Shown: in pieces, positions 11,951-23,309 of the stretch | Layout of the letters: each line of letters opens with the position of its first letter | Position numbering within the stretch: position 1 is the first letter of the stretch | Source of the DNA: Marvania coccoides | Taxonomy: Eukaryota; Chlorophyta; Trebouxiophyceae; Chlorellales; Chlorellaceae | Length of the DNA: 64,000 nucleotides | Direction of reading: 5' to 3' | Assembly: GCA_963854735.1 (NCBI GenBank) | Contig: OY978100.1 | Location: 1,674,001-1,738,000, forward strand | Position numbers and translations under genes: made by a program | The notes under the pieces: generated by a model | What the model was told of the DNA's origin: nothing | The model's database searches: none | What the model saw: only the letters and a program-made list of their open reading frames with translations

Positions 11951-11976
11951 AATATATATTTATATAAATATATATT
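11951..11976. repeat. 26-bp perfect A/T palindrome
   Basis: This stretch of alternating A/T equals its own reverse complement. It starts nine bases after the stop codon of the SURP gene, in the spacer facing the convergent fasciclin gene. It could form a hairpin in either transcript; a 3'-end role is possible but not shown. Confidence 0.6.
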
Positions 11977-12221
11977 GACTTTACATAGCTAAGAAACAAG
12001 CAAACAAGGAGGATGGAAGGAATAAAAATATGCTGGTATATTGAAAACAAAAATAAATCGTAAATATCACAGAAAAAACAGCAGCATGCTGCAATTGCAT
12101 GCAGTCGTCAAAAAAAGTTATTGTGTTTTATATTGAGTTGAGTTGGGTTGAAAAGATAGTTCGAGAGTCACCACGGGGTTCTGGCATCATCAACATTGCA
12201 TGCATAGCGTAAATTGCAAGT

Positions 12222-15200
12222 TTAGAAGAGCATCGCGCCTGCCAGCACCACCACTCCAATCATGGCAGTGCCGACGGCGGAAGAAGAGGCCGCGCTGGGC
12301 ACAGGAGACGTCGTCTGGGGTGCAATCACAGTGGCTGGGCTAGGGGCTGGGGCCGGCACAGCCGCAGTGAGCGGCGTCTGTTCCACGCTCACCGCCTTGG
12401 TGACGCTAGCCGACGAGAACGACTGCTGGAACTCCTCCACGCTGATGTCGCCGGCGCCCAAGCTGGAGGCGCCCGGGGCCACGCTGGTCTGTGCCACCCG
12501 TGCGCAGCGGGACGCCATGGAGGCTATGTCCATCGCTGTCGATCCAGTGGATCCATCAATGAGCATGTTCAGCATCGCTGTGGGCTGCGCCACCGCCTCA
12601 AACACCGCGGTGTTGTCGACAGGCGTCTGCATCAGCTTCCGGTTGGCTGGTTTTCCCAGGAGGCCGCCCAGAGGGCTGTCTCCACCGCCGCTCAACAAAC
12701 TAGCGGCAGCCTGGAAAACCCCCTGCACCACACCAGCGTCCGCGAGGTTCAGCAGCCCCTTGGGGTCGCCGCCAAGCACCTGCCCCAGCGCCTTAATCGC
12801 GTCGTCAACGTCCACGCCCAGTAGAGAAGAAAGGAGGTCTCCGCCGATGACTTCAGAAATCAGCGTCTGAGAGTTGATCAGCACGGCCTGGGTAGAAGCG
12901 GAAGAGCCGTTGATTGAGAACAGCGACTCCACAAAGTCGTCCAATGCCGCGACGGAGTCCGCATCCAAGCCCAGCACAGATGCCAGCACGTTGGTGGCGT
13001 TGACGGCAAACTCTTCCCATTCCTGGGTGGTGTTGGGCAGCAAGGAGGAGTTGTCGAGGCCTGAGGGGAAGTTGTAGAGGGCGTCGGTGAGGGGGGAGAG
13101 GATGATGGGCACCGGCACGGTGGGGTCGATCACCCCCCCAACGTTGAAGCGATCGTAAAAGCCGGCGAGGCGAGCGGTGATGGCAAAGGGCGGGGTCAGC
13201 CCCGTGGCGGCGTCCACGCAGCTCCCGAGCTGCGCGGTGCCCGCCAGCAGCGTGATTTCGGCGTCCACCAGCGCGCAGGCGGGGATGCCGGGGAACGAAA
13301 ATCTGCCGAACTCATCGGTGGTGGCGGTGAGGGTGGAGCCCACAGCGGTGAGTTGGATGGTGCAGTTGACCAGCTGTCCCACTCCAATGGCCACCCCATT
13401 CTCCAGAATGCCACCGCCGCTTTGAGGGGCAGCGGTGGTGGCGGGTTCGGCCTTGGTGGTGGAAACGGCGGTGCTCTGGATGGCGGCGGTAGTGGTGGCT
13501 GGGCCGGGGTCGGGCAGACCCTCCACGTTCTCAGCGGGCAGCAGCACCTGGTCGATGACCAGCACGGTGGCAGCGCACACCTGTATTTTTTTTTATTAAT
13601 TAGACGGGAAAATATGTTTAAAAAAGGAATTAAAACCCTAAAACCCTCTGTTTTCATTTTAGTTTGAAAGGTCGCAATGAATGAATGGCATGTAGATCGA
13701 CTGACCTGCAGCTCCTTAGTGACCAGCGCCACGTTGCCAGCGCGCAGCCCAGTGAGCTTGGTGACCCCGGGGGCGGTCGCATCCACGCCGATGACGTACT
13801 TGGCAGGGTCGTTCAGCTTCACACCCAGCACCGTGTCCAAGCTGGTGCGCTGGCGCACCTGCTCAATTGTGAGCGCCTCGGTGGGGTGTATGTGATATAA
13901 AATAACGCCCGCCAGCTTGTTACCCAGCCCCAGCGCCTCGGTGATGGAAATGTTGAGGGTGGTGAGGAGGGTGAGGAATGCGGTGTCCACAGGGGCCAAA
14001 AAGGTGGCCGGAGTGGAGGGGTCTGGCATCTGGGAGGAGATTTCGGGGAGGCCTAGAGCGGTGGCGAGAATGGAGAGACCGTTGGCGTTGGCTGCCTGCA
14101 CCAGGGTGGTGTTGCAGGCCACGGGGGCGGGGACATCGGGAGTGGCCGGTGGAGGAGGGGATGCGACGGCAGCGGGCTCTTCTGGAGGGGGAGGGGCGGT
14201 GGCAGTGGGAGCGGTTCCAGGGTTGGGCAGCGCCTCCAGCGTCTCGGCGGGCAGCAGCACTGCGTCAATGACCAGAATTGAGGCAGCGCACACCTGCGAT
14301 TCGAACAAAAAGAAACATAAAACATAGCACTGGTTTTGAGTGAGAAACCCAGCGTTAATTTTCTGCTGCCCACATGAACAAGAAAATAAAAGCAGAAACA
14401 CTTCGGTGAAATAAATGCAGAAATAAAGGCAGAAATAAAGGCAGAAACACTTCGGCGAAAAATGCTAACCTTCAGCTCCCGCTGCACCATGGCCACGTTG
14501 CCGGCGCGCAGTCCCACCACCTTGGTGACGTTAGGGCTCGTTGCATCCACGCTGACAACATACTTGGCAGCCTCGTTTAGGCGCAGGCCCAGCGCAGTGT
14601 CCAAGCTGGTGCGCTGGCGCAGCTGCTCGATTGTGAGCGCCTCAGACGGGTGAATGTGGTAGAGAATCACTCCCGCTAGCTGTGGACCCAGCCCCAGGGC
14701 GTCACCAATGGAGATGTTGAAGGTGGTGAGCAGGGAGGTGAAGGCGGCGTCGACGGGGGCCAGGAAGGTGCCGGGCAGCGCGGGGTCGGGGAGCTGAGAA
14801 GCGATGGCCGGCTGGGAGAGCGCGGTGGCAAGCACGGTGAGTCCGGCAGCTTTGGCAGCGTCGGCCAGAGTGGTGTTGCAGGTGGGGGCGATGGGGGTGG
14901 TGGGGATGACGCATGCTGGCTGTTGAGGGGGAGGGGGCGTCGCCGGAGGGGGCAAGACGGAGGGAGGGGGGGAAGCGACGGTGGTGTTTTCTGTAGGAGC
15001 TGGAGTGGGGGTGGGGGTGTTGTTCTCCCAGGGGAGATTTTCGGGGATGGCGATGGGCTCGACGTCTTTGAGGCGCTCGGTTACAGCGGGCACGAGCACG
15101 TGGTCAGTGACGTAGATCCTGAAGGAACAAAGAAAGAGGGAAAAAATGAGGAAGAAAAAACAAAGGGGGTTTAAGAAGAAATAAACAGTACATGCATATG

Positions 15201-15911
15201 AAAAAATGCATGCAAACGTTGGTCGTTGGTATTTCCTTCTGTCGTTACTCACCAGGATTTGCAGACCTGGATGGCCTTGCCAGACCTGGCTCCTCCGCCA
15301 TTGATGCGGGTCTTGAAGCGGTACACCCAGTCGTCGCCATCCTGCTCCGCCCAGTAGTCGAGGCTAGTGTCCCCGACAGCGGCGCCGCCAAGCAGGCCGT
15401 ACGCAGTAGCCCCAGTGCCAGGGAATCCAGCGTTGTAGGTCTTCAGCAGGTCGGGAGAAACGGAGCCAACAATTGCGTTGTAGAGCATGGTGGCGGGCAG
15501 GGCATCGCCGACTTCGGAAATGATTGGAATAAACAGGCCGTTGGTGAAGAACATTGAGAGGAAAGCCTTGTTGTTGGGGATGAGGAGGGTGAGGCTGATG
15601 GGGCCATTGGGCGAGGGAAGCTTGTCCTGTGGATTGAATGGGGGAGAAAGAAAGACAGGCGATGAGAAAAGTGGCAACGGAGGAAACCAAATAGAAAAGC
15701 AGCTTTGGCAGCTCACCTTGAACCCAGAGAGGTCGATCGCGGTGCGGAAGATGGAGGTTTCGTCGAAGAAACCGTCGCCCAAGGCGTCAAGAAAAGAGGA
15801 ATACGGGCATGCCTCCTCTTGCGCCGACGCCTCTTGCGCCGACGCGACGAGCAAAGCAAGCGTGACAGCCAGGGCGAAGGCCCTGCTTGTCCAGTGGCAG
15901 CGCATTAACAT
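12222..15911 (-). CDS. Secreted multi-FAS1 (fasciclin) cell-surface protein, probably GPI-anchored
   Basis: Five exons (15717-15911, 15253-15626, 14470-15118, 13706-14293, 12222-13580) give about 1054 aa. FAS1 proteins mediate adhesion at the cell surface or wall. Seen: a signal peptide (ALAVTLALLVASA), a diverged first FAS1 domain (exons 1-2), and two close FAS1 domains at about residues 250-410 and 450-605. The latter share TFLAPVD, AGVILYHIHP, EALTIEQ and LRAGNVA. Linkers are Pro/Thr-rich. A long C-terminal region (exon 5) has NxS/T sites, a Ser/Ala/Pro stretch and a terminal hydrophobic segment (GTAMIGVVVLAGAMLF) typical of GPI attachment. Exons 3 and 4 look like a tandem exon duplication, and exons 4 and 5 begin almost identically (VCAA.VLVID..LLPAE). 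Confidence 0.88.
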
Positions 15912-16354
15912 GAAAGAAGCACCAAGGCACTAGATAAAGGGTTTCCGACAAAGATAAAGCCAAAACGCGTTGAAGTGTTGTTGAGAAGACTCGATGTATG
16001 TTTGAAACGGGTTTTAGAAGCGATCTTTGTGCTGAATGAGTTGGTTTTAAGTCGCAGATATTTTTTATATTTAATTTAATTTATACGAAGCAGTGCACGC
16101 GGAGAAATTGAGAGAGAAATATTTTCTTGAAAGGAAGAGGACGCGGGCCAAAAAGCGCGGGCACTAAGGAAAACAGACCCTGCAATGCCACGACCATCAC
16201 TCGAGGAGTATGCATGCACTTTGGAGTCCACTTCTAAACGCTGCCACTTCTGCGTCGCCTCGTTACATCGACGCCGAGAAATCATCCATCATCCGCCACA
16301 TTTCTGCCTGCCTGCCGCCGCCCCAAAATTTTGAAAAATAACCCACTAGCTTCT
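15912..16354. other. Spacer upstream of the fasciclin gene and downstream of RanGAP
   Basis: This 443-bp non-coding stretch presumably holds the fasciclin gene promoter and the RanGAP 3' end. No other element was seen. Confidence 0.4.
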
Positions 16355-18009
16355 TCACAATTTTCCAAGCTCGGCAGCGAGGGCTTCCACTGACGCGTCC
16401 TCGCCCTCCTCCTCTCCCTCGTCTTCATCTTCATCCTCTGGCTCGCAGTTCTCTTCCAAGCTGCCTAGAGCCGTCAACTGACCGGCGCCCCCCAAAATCG
16501 CCATCAGCGCGTCCACCCCCGCCTCCGAGATCTCGTTGTCGTCCAGCGCGAGCAGCTTCAGCCCTGGTTTGTTGCCCACAGCTTTGGCGACTGCGCACGC
16601 CCCACCCCGCTTAATTTGATTCGTGCACAGGTCCACGGTGTGCAGAGAGGTCAATCCCGCGATGCCACGCGCCACCGCCAGCGCGCCGTCGTCCTCCAGC
16701 TCGTTTTCCCGCAGGTTCAGCCGCGTCAGCGCGGACTTTGCGGCCAGCGCCGGAGCCAACGCGGCCGCTCCCTCAGCCGTCATCTCGTTGAGCTCCAGCT
16801 CCAGCTCCTCCAGCTCCGGCGCGCCAGTGGCCAGCGCCGCCGCCACCGTGGCCACCCCTTCGTCTCCCAGGCAGGTGTCGTTCAGGTTCAGCCGCTTCAG
16901 CCCCGTGTGCACTTGAAGCACTTTTCCGAGCTCCTCCGCAATTTCTGCCGTCATGGGGTTGTCGTGAATGTCCAGCGTGATCAGTCTGGTGCCTGCGCTG
17001 GCCAGGGCTTGCGCCAGAGCGATGCCGCCCTCAGCTCCGACCCGAGAAGACGCCATTTTGAAATCCCGCATGGCGGGGCAGCGGGACAGCACGCTGGCGA
17101 TGGAGGCCGCGCCCTCGTCGCCACTCATGTTGTTCAGCAGATGGAACTGCTGCAGGATGGCGGTGCTGCGCAGGAGCTCGTCCAGCGCAGCGCAGCCATG
17201 CACAGAGCAACCGACGTTCTGGAAAGCGATGCTTTCCAGCGCGGGCTGGGCCTGGAAGGAGGCGGCGCAGGCGCGGATGCCCTTCTCCCCCAGCGCGTTG
17301 TCGCTCAAGTTGAGTTTCAGCAGGCGGGCCTTGCCCAAAGCTTCAGAAATTATCCGGAGGGCGGCCAGGGCCTCGTCTTCAGGCCGCCCTGCGATGATAT
17401 CCGACATGTCTGCATCCTTCAGGATGCCAGCCACGTTACGGATGCCCTGCGCTGCGATTTCGGCGGCCTCCACTCCGAAACTTTTCGTCGAAAATTTGAT
17501 TTTCTGGATCTTTGACCCGGGTTGCAGCAGCGGCGCCAGCAGCTCCTCGGCGGTCTCTTTGGTAAGAAACTCGCGGGAGCCGGTGAGGTCCAGCAAGGTG
17601 GCATCGCCCTCGGTGGCGCCGGCGGCGGGAACGAGGTAGTCAAGCTGGCCATCGCTGGCCACCACCTCCAGCACCAGCTGGCTCAGCTTGCGAACGTACG
17701 CCTGTAATACGATAATTTGGCTGGGGGGAACTGTTAGAAAAAGGAAGCTGCAATTTGTTTGTTGGGCACCATCTCTGATCAATTGCTTGCCTTGAGCGTC
17801 TCGTGGTGGGGGCGCATGCCGGTGGTGGTGCGGGCCTCCACGCGGGCGACGGTGTATGCCCTCTTCTCTACGGCAATTGCCGCGGCTTCCACCAGCTCTG
17901 CGGGCAGGGGCGCCGAGCGAAAAAATGCCATCGAAGACACATTGGTGCGGATGCGGGCGATGGTGTCAGCCCGCTGGGTGTCGGTCAGAGTCCATTCATC
18001 GGTGGTCAT
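16355..18009 (-). CDS. Ran GTPase-activating protein (RanGAP) with N-terminal WPP-like domain
   Basis: Two exons (17791-18009, 16355-17701) give about 521 aa. RanGAP stimulates GTP hydrolysis by Ran, setting the direction of nuclear transport. In plants a WPP domain anchors it to the nuclear envelope. Residues 1-100 form a WPP-like helical domain, ending in AYVRKLSQLVLEVV. Residues about 170-430 are tandem RI-type leucine-rich repeats (LLKLNLSDNALGEKG, LKRLNLNDTCLGDEG, LTRLNLRENELEDDG). An acidic tail (EPEDEDEDEGEEEGED) follows, as in other RanGAPs. The signature W-P-P reads W-T-L here. The only intron has a GC donor (AAG|gcaagc) and the next exon starts with GC. Confidence 0.9.
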
Positions 18010-18512
18010 TGCGATCTCAATTTGTTTCCAGGCTGTTCAGGGGAATTATAAAACAAAGATTCAGATGATTTCACCAACCAACTGTGATCAAGAGACGGCG
18101 GCTGGCTGCGGCGAGGTTAATGCGACAAAGACCTTGCTTATAGTTTATTGAATATGCGTGTTGAGAAAATGCTCGAGGAATTTCTCTTCCGCCGTGATGG
18201 AAAGCCCCATGCAAGAAAAAGGGGAGGCCACTTCTTTTCTTAAGGTGGACCATAATAACATGTTGGGCGATAAGATCTCACTTCAATAGCGGCGCTCGGC
18301 TTGCCCAACCCACCTCAACTGCTCCGCTGCATGATTTCCCCCCACCCCCTCTCTATCCGACGCCTCTTTTCAAACGCTCTTGGAACCAACCTACTATTAC
18401 ACTGTCACCAATGCAATGCTGCCGATAGGAAAGAAAAATCCCCGAACGAGTAATGAAAAACAGAAAATTGAAAAAATGAAAGAGAAAAAACCATATTTTG
18501 TACTTATACTTT
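18010..18512. other. Spacer between RanGAP and protoporphyrinogen oxidase genes
   Basis: This 503-bp stretch includes the RanGAP 5' region and the PPO 3' region. No supported ORF or repeat was seen. Confidence 0.4.
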
Positions 18513-20306
18513 TTACTTCTTCGCCGCCGCCGCCGCCTTGGCCACCTTGCCAGCGTACTCATATCCATACTCCATGCACTTGCCCAGCGCCACCCCGCAC
18601 ACGTAATTGCCGCCCAGCATCACGCCGTCCCACCCCGCGGCCCGCAGCCCCTCCTGCGCCGCAGCCATTGCGTCCAAATGGCCGATGTTGAACTGAGGGA
18701 TGGCGCGTTGCCACGTGCGCACCGCCACCTTGCGCGGCGGGGGGGCGTCCTCCCGCACCAGCATCTTCCTCAGGTCTCTGTCTACCTGGGCCACAATGTC
18801 GTCATCAGGCTGCTCCTTGATCCCGCGGTTCTTGGCGCCGCCGATGTAAGCCAGCAGCAGCACCTGCCCCTTGGGCACGCGCCCAGGGAACAGCGAGCTG
18901 GAGTAGATGGTGCCCAGGGTGGTGATGCCCTGCGATCGCGGGTGGAGCTGCCCGAAGCCTGGCAGATTGCCGGCAGCGTTCAGCCGCTCAGGCTTGATTG
19001 CGGACTCGGGGTAGGCCAGGGTGACGGCGCACACGGGCGGGTAGTCCACGGCCGCCAGGGCGTCGGCTGCGAGGCCGCTGGCGGGACGCACGAGGTCCGC
19101 TGCGACGTAAGAAGGCACGGTGAGGGCGACGGTGCGGGTGCGCACCTCCTTAGAGCCCTCCGGGGTGTCGTACCGCAAGCGGTAGATGTCCCCTTCCTTG
19201 GCAATCGACTGCAGCGTCCAGGAGGTCCGCACAGCGCCTGCCACCTTGGCGGCCATCGCCTCCGGCAGCGTCTTCAGCCCCTTTTTGAAGGAGCCCACGG
19301 TCTGGCCCGCGGGCTTGGGGGGCAGCCGAGCGTCGCGCGGGGGCGCGGGGTTGCCCTTCTTCTCCTGCATCAGCTTCAGCACCCCTCCAATGATGGACCC
19401 GCCCTTCAACTCCAGATCGTACACTTTGCCGAACGCCGCCTTCATCGACAGCTTGGCGGGGTCGCCCGCGTACACCCCCGAGCAGAAGGGGTCGATCAGC
19501 CGCTCAAACGCCTCCGCACCCAGGTTTCTGCGCACAAACTGCTCCACCGACTCTTCCTGCGGCGGCATGGCGGGTTTGAGGCCCACAGCGCCCAGCCCCG
19601 CGCGGATTTTGCCGAAGATGGACATCAGGTCGAAGGTGAGGGCGTCCAGTCCGGAAGGGGTGGGCCGCAGCCGCCCCTCCCAGTAAACAAAGCGAGGTGC
19701 GGTGGGGTCTCCCAGCGCAAGCTCATCGGCAACCCCCGCGTCGACGGCGGCCTTGAGCACGGCGTCCGAGGGCTGGAACGAGTTGGGGCCTTCCTCCCAC
19801 AGCAGGCCTTCCGATTCGTTGGAGACGGTGGTGACGTTGCCGCCCACGCGGTCGCGGGATTCAGTGACCAGGAAAGAGGACACCTCGCCGGCGTGCTCAG
19901 CCTTGAGGGCCTGCAGATGGGTAGGGTTGGGATAGGAGTAGGGGTGAGCGTGTGGGAATGGGGAGAGGGTGTCGTTATACAATGGTTTGGAGATGTGAAC
20001 AATCAATCAACTCACCATGGCAGTGGTCAGCCCGGAGACGCCTGCACCCACGATCACCGTGTCCAAAATCGCGTTTTCGTCGACTGCCATGGGGGAGGCG
20101 GTGCCAGGGGGCGCAGTGGCAGCGGTGGCGGTCACAGAGGCCCGGATGGAGCATCTCTGCTGGGTGATGGCAGATTTTGTCAGCTGGGTGCCGGTCAGCA
20201 CGGCCTTGTAGCCGCCCACACGCACCGCATTTCGGCCAATTGGGGTCGAGAGGCCCCTGGGGCGTTGGGTGGGTTGCACTGCAGTTCCCAGCGAATGGGA
20301 CAGCAT
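18513..20306 (-). CDS. PPOX: Protoporphyrinogen IX oxidase, plastid (tetrapyrrole biosynthesis)
   Basis: Two exons (20016-20306, 18513-19910) give about 562 aa. The enzyme oxidises protoporphyrinogen IX to protoporphyrin IX, the last step shared by heme and chlorophyll synthesis. Seen: a presequence of about 70 residues rich in Ser/Thr/Arg, the FAD Rossmann motif DTVIVGAGVSGLTTAM, then SRDRVGGNVTT, WEEGPNSFQP, the plant-type IDPFCSGVYAGDPAKLSMKAAF, LPEAMA, and the C-terminal FAD block LDAMAAAQEGL..GVMLGGNYVCGVALGKC. The intron (gtgagt..cag) falls inside the FAD motif region at TTAM|ALKAEH. This is the oxygen-dependent HemY/PPOX type. Confidence 0.95.
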
Positions 20307-20787
20307 GTTATTTCTATTTTCGAGCTCTTTTTAACCCAGCCGCGCACAAATACGAGCTCGGAAGGATGAATTACAAGAATTTAAATAAAAAGATGTATTA
20401 GGTGAGCAAAAAAGATGGGAGATATCAGGATTGAGCTGGCCCATCGGCAACTCAAACTGGGGGAAAGCTGTCCTTGTTCGCTAGATGCATAATTTTTATT
20501 GTTCGTTACCCTATTTACAGTGCGAAGTTTGCTACGATTCGGGAACACCACGTGCGACGAGATTGGCACGCGACATGCCAGCCCAGAGAGCCAATCGGGA
20601 GAAGCAAAAGAGGGAGGAGGAGCACCTTCGAGCAGCAGCTGTGACTGCGGAGCCCCAGAATAGAAAGTTCCTCGGGAGAGTCTGCGGATTATGATGATTC
20701 TGATAGCACTGCACTATTTACGCACTCGACCTCGTATTTACATCCTTGATTAATTATATTTAAACGAGACAGTGAGGCAATTTACTA
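20307..20787. other. Spacer upstream of protoporphyrinogen oxidase
   Basis: This 481-bp stretch between the PPO start and the MOCS3 stop presumably carries the PPO promoter. Only weak short ORFs are present. Confidence 0.4.
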
Positions 20788-22426
20788 TTAATACACCGGA
20801 AAGCTGGCATCCATCTGCTTGGCCCACGCCTCCATGCCGCCCACCACGTCGACAGCCGCGCTCACTCCCTCCCCGTGCAGCCTTGCCACCGCTCGTTGTG
20901 AATCATTGCCCCGCCGACACACAACAAACACGGGTGCGCCCTCCTGCTGCGCCCCCACCCGGCCCTTGATCGTGTCCAGATGCTTGTCGAACGCCTTCCA
21001 GGGCGCGTTCAGTGCTCCAGGCAGGTGGCAAATCGCAAATTGCTCTTGGGTCCTGACGTCAATGAGAAGGGGCACTGCCGCGGCATAATCCTCTCCAGCT
21101 AGCCTGCAACGCACGTATTGTTGAATGTGAAAGAGAAATTTAGTTGTTCTTTCCACCAGGCATTAATTAAAAAAACATCTTGGAGGAAAAAAACACCGCA
21201 AAATAATTTCAAACAATGACTGCAATAAAATAATGCAGAAAAGACTTGCCTGGCCTGCAGGTCTGCGGGGGTGAGGCGGTGCTCGGGCGCAATGAGCCTG
21301 AGGGGCTGCGGGGCCGCGTCGTTGGGTGCCTGCCCCGTGAATGCAGCATAATCGTACCCGCTCAAATTTTCTTCAGTGATTTCTGGACGCTCCCCGCACG
21401 CCACGCACCCGGGGGACCGCGCCCGCAGCTTTACGATGTGCACACGCGACCCCAGCGCGTCCATCACCAGCAGTTTGCGGCTCATAGGCTCCCCCACCAC
21501 CGCCAGAATTTTCACCGCCTCCAGAGCCTGCATGGTGCCAATCACGCCGGGAACCACGCCCAGCACCCCCGCGTCCACGCAGCGCGCGCAGTTTTGGGGC
21601 GCGGGGGCCGAGGGAAAGAGGCAGCGGTAGCAGGGGCCGTCTTCTCCATAGCAATACACCGTCAGTTGGCCGTCGGTGCCTATCGCTGCTCCAGACACCA
21701 GGGGGCGCCGCGCCACGGCGCACGCATCGCTCAAGAGGTACCGCGTGGGCGCGTTGTCCGAGGCGTCCACAATTACGTCAAAGTTTCGAATTATGGACAG
21801 CGCATTGGCTGGCGTGAGTCCGTCCTTGAAGGTTTCGATTTTGACGGAGGAATTGAGGGCGTGGAGGGTGGAGGCGGCGGATTCGGCTTTGTGGGTGCCC
21901 ACGGCGGCTTCAGTGTGGATTATTTGGCGGTGGATGTTGCTGAGCTCGACAGTATCGCGATCAACGATGCCTAGGCGACCAACGCCCGCTGCAGCGAGGT
22001 ATATGGCGGCGGAAGAGCCCAGCCCACCAGCGCCAACGACCAGCACTGACCCATTGCACAGCCTGGCTTGGGCTGCAGGAGAAAAATTGGGGAAAGCAGG
22101 TCAAATAAAGCACATGTTCGCATGAAAAGCGGAAATATCAAGAGCATTATGCTACATCATGATGCTAATTGTCATATGGCATGATTTTCCTTACCGTGGA
22201 TGCCAAAGGAGGGGAGCACAATCTGCCTGCTGTACCTGGCCACCTGGGCCTTGTTGAGGCCGTGGCCAGCGCCATCCCAAGGCGGCGTGGGACTGGTGCT
22301 AGGAGGAGAGGTGCTGGTGTCGGCAGGGGGGTGCGAACCGTTGGAAACGTCATTTTGGTCGCCAAGACTGGCGATGTACGCCTTCAAGCGCGCATTCTCT
22401 GCCCGCAACTCTTCAATTACTTCCAT
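20788..22426 (-). CDS. MOCS3/UBA4/CNX5: E1-like activator of sulfur carriers with C-terminal rhodanese
   Basis: Three exons (22195-22426, 21250-22072, 20788-21103) give about 456 aa. The enzyme adenylates and thiolates the C-termini of MoaD-type and Urm1 carriers, for molybdenum cofactor synthesis and tRNA thiolation. Seen: an N-terminal coiled segment, RYSRQIVLPSFGIH, the ATP-binding GAGGLGSSAAIYLAAAGVG with DRDTVELSNIHRQ, the zinc pairs CYRC and CVAC, the adenylyltransferase Cys in CVDAGVLGVVPG, and a rhodanese domain with LLIDVRTQEQF and active-site VVCRRGNDSQRAV. The second intron has a GC donor (CCAG|gcaagt) and the following exon begins GC; the join gives LQARLAGED. Confidence 0.93.
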
Positions 22427-22627
22427 TCGAAAAAATCTGTCTGAGAGTGCCCCTTAATGGCGCTGAAGCTGTGGCTACTGATTTTCTGAATTTTTTATAT
22501 ATATTATTATAGATTGGGTTTCAGGAGAAGCCCTGAAAAATTGGTCCGGTCTCAGCCTGACTCAATTTCGGTGAGTTCGGCTGACATTGGTAATTTCACA
22601 TTTCAAACAAATAAATAAAACTTTCAC
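22427..22627. promoter_or_regulatory. Compact bidirectional 5' region (MOCS3 / mL64-like)
   Basis: Only 201 bp separate the two divergent starts, so the genes probably share a bidirectional promoter. An A/T-rich run (tatatatattattata near 22497-22512) is the only notable sequence. Confidence 0.4.
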
Positions 22628-23144
22628 ATGGCGCATCTGCTGGCTAAATTTGGCAAGGATGCCTTGCGGCCGCAGCTAGTGAACGGGATTTGGCGAAAAG
22701 CTGTAATTTCAGCAAAGAACGTAGCTCGTTTACGCAAAGAGACGCTGTTGGCGGGCCGGTAAGAGCCACAAATGTGCATTGAACGCGGTTGTATGGGCTG
22801 AGAGGTCTCAATTTAATTTTTTTCTGCTGCAGGGAATGGGAATTTGATGAGCCTCGCAAGGAAGTGAAGCAGCGCAAGCCTAAAGGACACAAACACGACC
22901 GGATGAAACCCCAAAGGTGTGTTCATTGCGCCGCCGCAATCTCCTGGCCACTTTTTCAACATGGTGTTTTCAACATCGCCGCTGAATGTTTTTTTGCAGG
23001 GAAGCTAAAATTGCTGCCAAGATGGCCACCATGGACGAAGCTATCGCCGCCCATAGGGATAAGAAACGAGAAGTCAACGTATCTCTCATGGACCGCCTTC
23101 TTTTGACACCCAAGCAGCAGCGGGAAAAGCAGCGGGGCGTCTAA
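22628..23144 (+). CDS. Small mitochondrial large-subunit protein, mL64 (CRIF1)-like
   Basis: Three short exons (22628-22758, 22833-22916, 23000-23144) give about 119 aa. The protein is basic and helical. The block REAKIAAKMATMDEAIAAHR resembles the conserved helix of CRIF1/GADD45GIP1 (mL64), and LRKETLLAGREWEFDEP matches the preceding linker to the conserved REW. By family, it would sit in the mitochondrial ribosome large subunit. Both introns are GT-AG with phases that join cleanly. The assignment rests on remembered family features, so it is tentative; the gene itself is well supported by frame and splice sites. Confidence 0.6.
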
Positions 23145-23309
23145 AAAACTTAATAATTCGTATAAAATACTAACAGTACCCTCCTGACGACCCAAATCTA
23201 CATTCATTTTACAGTCTCAACTTGTGTTTCGCTTTCCGGCTGTTTTCCTTCATTCCTTTGTACAATTAAGGCTTCTGGTGTTTTCCTCATTAACAAAAAA
23301 TCATTCGAA

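Noticed and set aside
18498..20369. 623-aa open frame on the plus strand
   Set aside because: It is the antisense shadow of the PPO gene. GC-rich third positions keep it open; it is His/Gln/Arg-rich, has no domain, and crosses the PPO intron without splice logic.
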